Below, piece by piece: positions 60,532-64,000 of a DNA stretch of 64,000 bases. The notes under the pieces are model-generated. The model was not told the DNA's origin. It did not search any database and saw nothing but the letters and a program-made list of their open reading frames with translations. The translations under genes were made by a program, and so were the position numbers. Origin of the DNA: Atopsyche davidsoni (taxonomy: Eukaryota > Arthropoda > Insecta > Trichoptera > Hydrobiosidae); the NCBI GenBank assembly GCA_022113835.1, contig JAILWY010000023.1, positions 10,726,001-10,790,000 on the forward strand, read 5' to 3'. Every line of letters starts with the position of its first letter. The first letter of the stretch is position 1.

Positions 60532-61140
60532 ATGAAGATTGCTAACCGAGATGAATGGCTTATTATATCGATATCTGGAGTGACATGCGGAGGGAAAACT
60601 ACATTAGCGGATCAGTTGGTGAAGAGACTAACCGGCATGTCGGTCTCGACAGCAGTCATCCAACAAGACCAATATTTCTTCCCCGAAGACAGCCCGAAGC
60701 ATGTCCTAATCCCTGATCTCAACCATTACAATCATGACATTCTAAATTCCTTAGACATGCAGAAGATGTTCAGGGATATCACCGCTAAAATAGAGAGCAA
60801 GAAGTGTGATCTGAGAAGCAGTGCGCAGTCAACAACAAAAAATGTCCTTATTATTGAAGGATTTCTTGTCTTAAACTATGAACCTATTCACGCAATAAGT
60901 GATCTGAAGTACCAAATACTCCTGACTAATGAGCAATGCTGGAGCCGTAGGTGCAACAGGAACTACAACAGGCCGGAGGTCAAAGGATATTTTGAGTTCT
61001 GTGTCTGGCCCGAGTTCCTCAAACACAATGCCGAGTTAAAGAAAAAATATAACGATATTGTTTTCTTAGACGGCACCCGTCAGGACTTACCAGAACAAGT
61101 TATTGCTGATATCGAGATGGTAAAATTCAAAGTGAATTAA
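60532..61140 (+). CDS. NMRK: Nicotinamide riboside kinase, copy 2
   Basis: 202 residues, one exon, same family as the copy at 57716: P-loop GVTCGGKTTLA (about 17-27), QQDQYFFPEDS, NHDILNSLDMQKM, VLIIEGFLVLNYEP, a lid region with SRRCNRNYNRPEVKGYFE and CVWPEF, and FLDGTRQ. The lid differs from copy 1: RVYDPPD there is RNYNRPE here. Codon use is richer in GC than copy 1, so the duplication is not recent or one copy evolved differently. Both copies have a splice acceptor 10-12 nt before the ATG, which argues for tandem DNA duplication rather than a retrocopy. Confidence 0.93.
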   Translation: MKIANRDEWLIISISGVTCGGKTTLADQLVKRLTGMSVSTAVIQQDQYFFPEDSPKHVLIPDLNHYNHDILNSLDMQKMFRDITAKIESKKCDLRSSAQSTTKNVLIIEGFLVLNYEPIHAISDLKYQILLTNEQCWSRRCNRNYNRPEVKGYFEFCVWPEFLKHNAELKKKYNDIVFLDGTRQDLPEQVIADIEMVKFKVN

Positions 61141-61750
61141 TATATTTATTTTAGTCACTTATTGTGTCTTTTATACTCAATAATATTGTTTAAAGCTAAC
61201 CCAATTTACACATTTTTTGTACACCATTATATTGTTTACCGTTATATCCATATCAATATACAAGTATTATTTTATTTCAACTTAGATTTCTTGGTAATGA
61301 TAAAAATAACGATCGTTTCATTTATCAGATAACATATTTGATATATTATATTTTCTTGTCATTACACAATTATCTTTCTATTAATTTTCTAGAAAAAAAT
61401 TTATAAAGTAACTCATCAAACTAATTGATCTTCAATATAAACAAATTTATTAATACTTGGTTCATGAGTCACGTTTTCGTATGTTTATTAATACACTGTT
61501 TCTGCATGATTTTCATTGATTTTAAATACCAATCATGAATTGAGAACACCACATTTCATTTTATACCCAAGTACCGAGTATTTATATCAACAGCCGCCGA
61601 AATCTACAAACATCTTTATATATGGTCTACATCTAAAGTACGATTTTAAAAATAAGATGTATACATATTTTTTTATCAATATTTTATCTGTTCAATGATT
61701 TTTTTTAATTGAGCTGTGCTTTGATAAAGTCCTATTCATACAGGATTAAT

Positions 61751-61798
61751 TTTATAAATTCAATCCGTTGATACTTATAAATGGATTGAATTTATAAA
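61751..61798. repeat. 16-bp perfect hairpin
   Basis: TTTATAAATTCAATCC, a 16-nt loop, then its exact complement. Possibly a small foldback element. Confidence 0.85.
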
Positions 61799-62777
61799 GT
61801 TTGATCTCGACGGCAAAAATACCGTACTTTTAAAAATTATGTTCAAATTATCAATTTAAATTGTATAAGTATAATTCTTGTGTATTGGAGTCACAGAGAT
61901 TGTATAGAATTATATATTAATTTGTTTGTTGTACGCCGCTAAGTGGACTTACACAGATAGAAATAAAATTCGACCTGGAGAGTTAGTTTCTCAATTATTT
62001 GAAGGCTTGTATTTTTTTTGCAGAAACAGTAAAATTAAATATGTAATTAATAATCTGAATCCGCTTATATTCAATGGATAGCTGTGTGCGTTAAGCCGGC
62101 CGTGGTTTGAGTACTCCTGCATTATATACCTAGTTAGCTAGATTTATGCTAAAGAAAATTATTGTTACTCGGATATTTTTTTACCCTAGAAAACCATTAT
62201 CGTCTTGCAAAATGTAGTTATTTATGATATGAAATGAGTCTTCGTGGATAGAAGAAGTATGTTATTCAAGTATTTTTGTTAGTTGAGACTAGCAAGTAAA
62301 TTTGGCCCTTTGAGGAACTGTAAATCATCTATATAGTGAGCAAATCGCACAAGTCCTTTTGGAGGATAACTATCTTTAGAATATCAATAAATGTAAAATG
62401 AAACGATTTTTAAGATAGCATCTAATGCTAGATAATTAATTTAATAAAAAAGATAAAACTTGGAGAGGTATAAATTGAAGAGAAATATTATTCGCGGGAC
62501 CTATTAAGATCACAGAAATGGCCTTCTGTGGTTTGGTTGTAGGCTTATACCACATTTAAAGATTTAAAACTTTAATGCATTAAGTAAAACTTATTTTATT
62601 ACAACTTATTAAAATAAAAAAAAATTATAATTGAAATATACATAATGATTTTAAACGTATTATGTTCCCAGTATTTTATATCTTTATTTGCTTTACCAAT
62701 ATGGTAACTTAGTAAAATGGTTTTTATAAGTAAGATAAGATTATATATACATTTTAACATTAGAGTAATTATATACG

Positions 62778-62820
62778 AACAATATCCATGCATTTAAAGA
62801 TTAAATGCATGGATATTGTT
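62778..62820. repeat. 20-bp perfect hairpin with 3-nt loop
   Basis: AACAATATCCATGCATTTAA, AGA, then the exact complement. Too tight a loop and too short a stem for a usual microRNA precursor. Confidence 0.9.
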
Positions 62821-63426
62821 TAAATTTTAAACTAATACACACTTTTTTTAAGATTACTCACCTGAATATTTTGTTTATTTTTTATATTTCAAAGATATTT
62901 ATTAATAAAAATACCAGCTATTTTTACCATTGTAATTATTATTAAGTTAATCTTTTTTGATTTTTCATAAGGTTGATTGTTATTAAATATATAAATATAA
63001 CATAATATATTCATAATGTAACATTTTTTTTTGTTAATAATAAATGAAACAGCATTAATATTTTGAAAAATAATGGATCGTTTTTCTGTTTTCCAACACG
63101 CAGATAAATGTCTCAAAAAATCAGGTGATTTTTATAAAAGATTTGCGATGCTGATAATTGTGAGAATGTAAGTATGCATATACGTCTATTATCTGCCATA
63201 AATTTGCAGAATCGAATCTAAAGGTACATGTAGTTCCATACTTTTTTGAAGCTTATAAATATGCATATCTTCCACTGGAAGATTTTTATTTATGTTTACA
63301 GTTATAAAAAATAAAACAATTACAATTTTTTATACACAGACTGCTCTGTGAGATTTGCGAAAAATCATTTATAAACCAATATTGTACTGCTATTGGTGCC
63401 AATTCCGCAACCGCGTAAACATTTTT

Positions 63427-63474
63427 CTTCCGATGCTTCTTTTTCCTTAAAAAAGGAAAAGGGGGCATCGGAAG
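63427..63474. repeat. Hairpin beside the COX2 fragment
   Basis: CTTCCGATGC pairs with GCATCGGAAG at the other end, and an inner TTTTCCTT/AAGGAAAA extends the stem. Function unknown. Confidence 0.75.
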
Positions 63475-63588
63475 GAGGAAGTTAACGTGGATGCGAAATT
63501 TGCGCCAGCGGCTGGAGATCGGAAGGTCGGTGAGACTGGCCCAGGACAGGAATATATTCGATATTCGAGAGGCATCAGAAGAATAAGA

Positions 63589-63690
63589 TGGCATAAAACT
63601 ATGATTTATTCCGCAGATTTCTGAACATTGTCCGTAATATAGGCCCGGTCGATTAATAAAAAAATATGATTGATTTAGGCGACCTATACC
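63589..63690 (-). pseudogene. Mitochondrial COX2 fragment (NUMT-like)
   Basis: On the minus strand the frame reads [20 protein letters not shown] followed by [12 protein letters not shown], the CuA-binding end of cytochrome c oxidase subunit II (ligands Cys, Glu, Cys, His, Met in order). Similarity starts near GRLNQ and stops after MP; flanks are unrelated. About 100 bp in nuclear context, so a nuclear copy of mitochondrial DNA is likeliest. Under the mitochondrial code the ATA in the centre reads Met. Usual insect COX2 has Ala at that place and is more AT-rich, so the copy is diverged or from another source. Confidence 0.7.
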
Positions 63691-63734
63691 CGGTTTCAAC
63701 TGAGAAGGTTTTAACGGCATAATAAATAAATCCA

Positions 63735-64000
63735 GTAAAACCTTGATATAACGGACAAAAAATTCGGTCAAATTTAAAAAAGGTCGTTATTTTCGGGAAT
63801 TGATAATAAAAAAACTTCAAAAATGCAAACAAAACTTGATTCCTTTTTAGTAAAATTACCGAAAGCAAGCGCGTCGATATCAAACAGCAACGTCACTTTA
63901 CGACGAGTTTCCGAAGACAATTAAATAGAATTTTGTGATTTGTATTTTTTATTTGTATACATACAGCGTATTTTCAAAAAAAAGTTTTTTTTAATTATTT
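63735..64000 (+). mobile_element. pogo/Tigger-type left end, runs out of window
   Basis: CAGTAAAACCTTGATATAAC at 63735 matches the terminus seen inverted at 60339-60358. The orientation is that of a left end, so the element would extend past the window. A short open frame (ATG at 63821, stop about 100 nt later) is not recognisable as a transposase. No TA is seen directly before the repeat, so the end may be degraded. Confidence 0.45.

Larger units (their letters stand above)
61141..63426. other. Gene-free AT-rich stretch with hairpins
   Basis: No gene recognised. Two strong hairpins stand out (61751-61798 and 62778-62820). The kinase 3' UTR should occupy the first hundred or so bases; AATAAT at 61180 is a possible variant signal. 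Confidence 0.4.

Noticed and set aside
60339..63758. One pogo/Tigger element spanning 60.3-63.8 kb
   Set aside because: The two termini point away from such an element: the first is a right end and the second a left end, so they belong to different copies.
63286..63771. 161-codon ORF as a nuclear protein gene
   Set aside because: Only a central block is COX2-like; both sides are unrelated and no splice structure or start is convincing.

Overview
This is nuclear DNA of an insect, most likely a moth or butterfly. It is AT-rich, has short introns with canonical GT/AG sites, carries piggyBac-, hAT- and mariner-type transposons, and encodes insect-type proteins. Every gene model below was built by hand, by joining reading frames through splice sites so that the phases agree. 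The order Lepidoptera is an inference; insect is secure.

Layout. (1) 0.7-11.1 kb, minus strand: a complete cytosolic fatty acid synthase gene (30 coding exons, 2383 residues, all catalytic residues visible). A spliced 5' leader shows that its true first exon lies further upstream. (2) 11.1-43 kb: a 32-kb stretch with no recognisable protein gene. It holds a SINE-like insertion with a perfect 111-bp inverted duplication at its 5' end (18.3 kb), a CpG-rich promoter-like island at 19.4-19.9 kb that could be the fatty acid synthase promoter, a second GC-rich island at 24.5-25.1 kb, and a 3.0-kb hAT transposon with an exact 8-bp target duplication (34.4-37.4 kb) that has two mariner fragments nested head to head. 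(3) 43.1-47.9 kb, minus: an RTN4IP1-type mitochondrial oxidoreductase gene whose introns carry a mariner and a piggyBac-like MITE. (4) 49.2-49.7 kb, minus: the last two exons of a probable insulin/relaxin/gonadulin-like prohormone with unusual cysteine spacing. (5) 53.5-61.1 kb, plus: RPS19BP1 (AROS), then DPM2 only 8 nt downstream in the same exon (candidate dicistronic mRNA), a nicotinamide riboside kinase, a 58-residue membrane-protein ORF, and a second, divergent nicotinamide riboside kinase. (6) 61-64 kb: no gene; a mitochondrial COX2 fragment, hairpins and a pogo/Tigger-type end.

The genes do not form one pathway. Shared themes are lipid and mitochondrial metabolism (fatty acid synthase, RTN4IP1, NAD salvage by the two kinases) and housekeeping functions (40S biogenesis, dolichol-phosphate mannose synthesis). 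The most unusual points are the RPS19BP1-DPM2 spacing, the atypical insulin-like prohormone, and two unrelated retro-insertions (18.3 and 55.6 kb) with the same plan: 5' snap-back inverted repeat, unique 3' tail and 12-bp target duplication.
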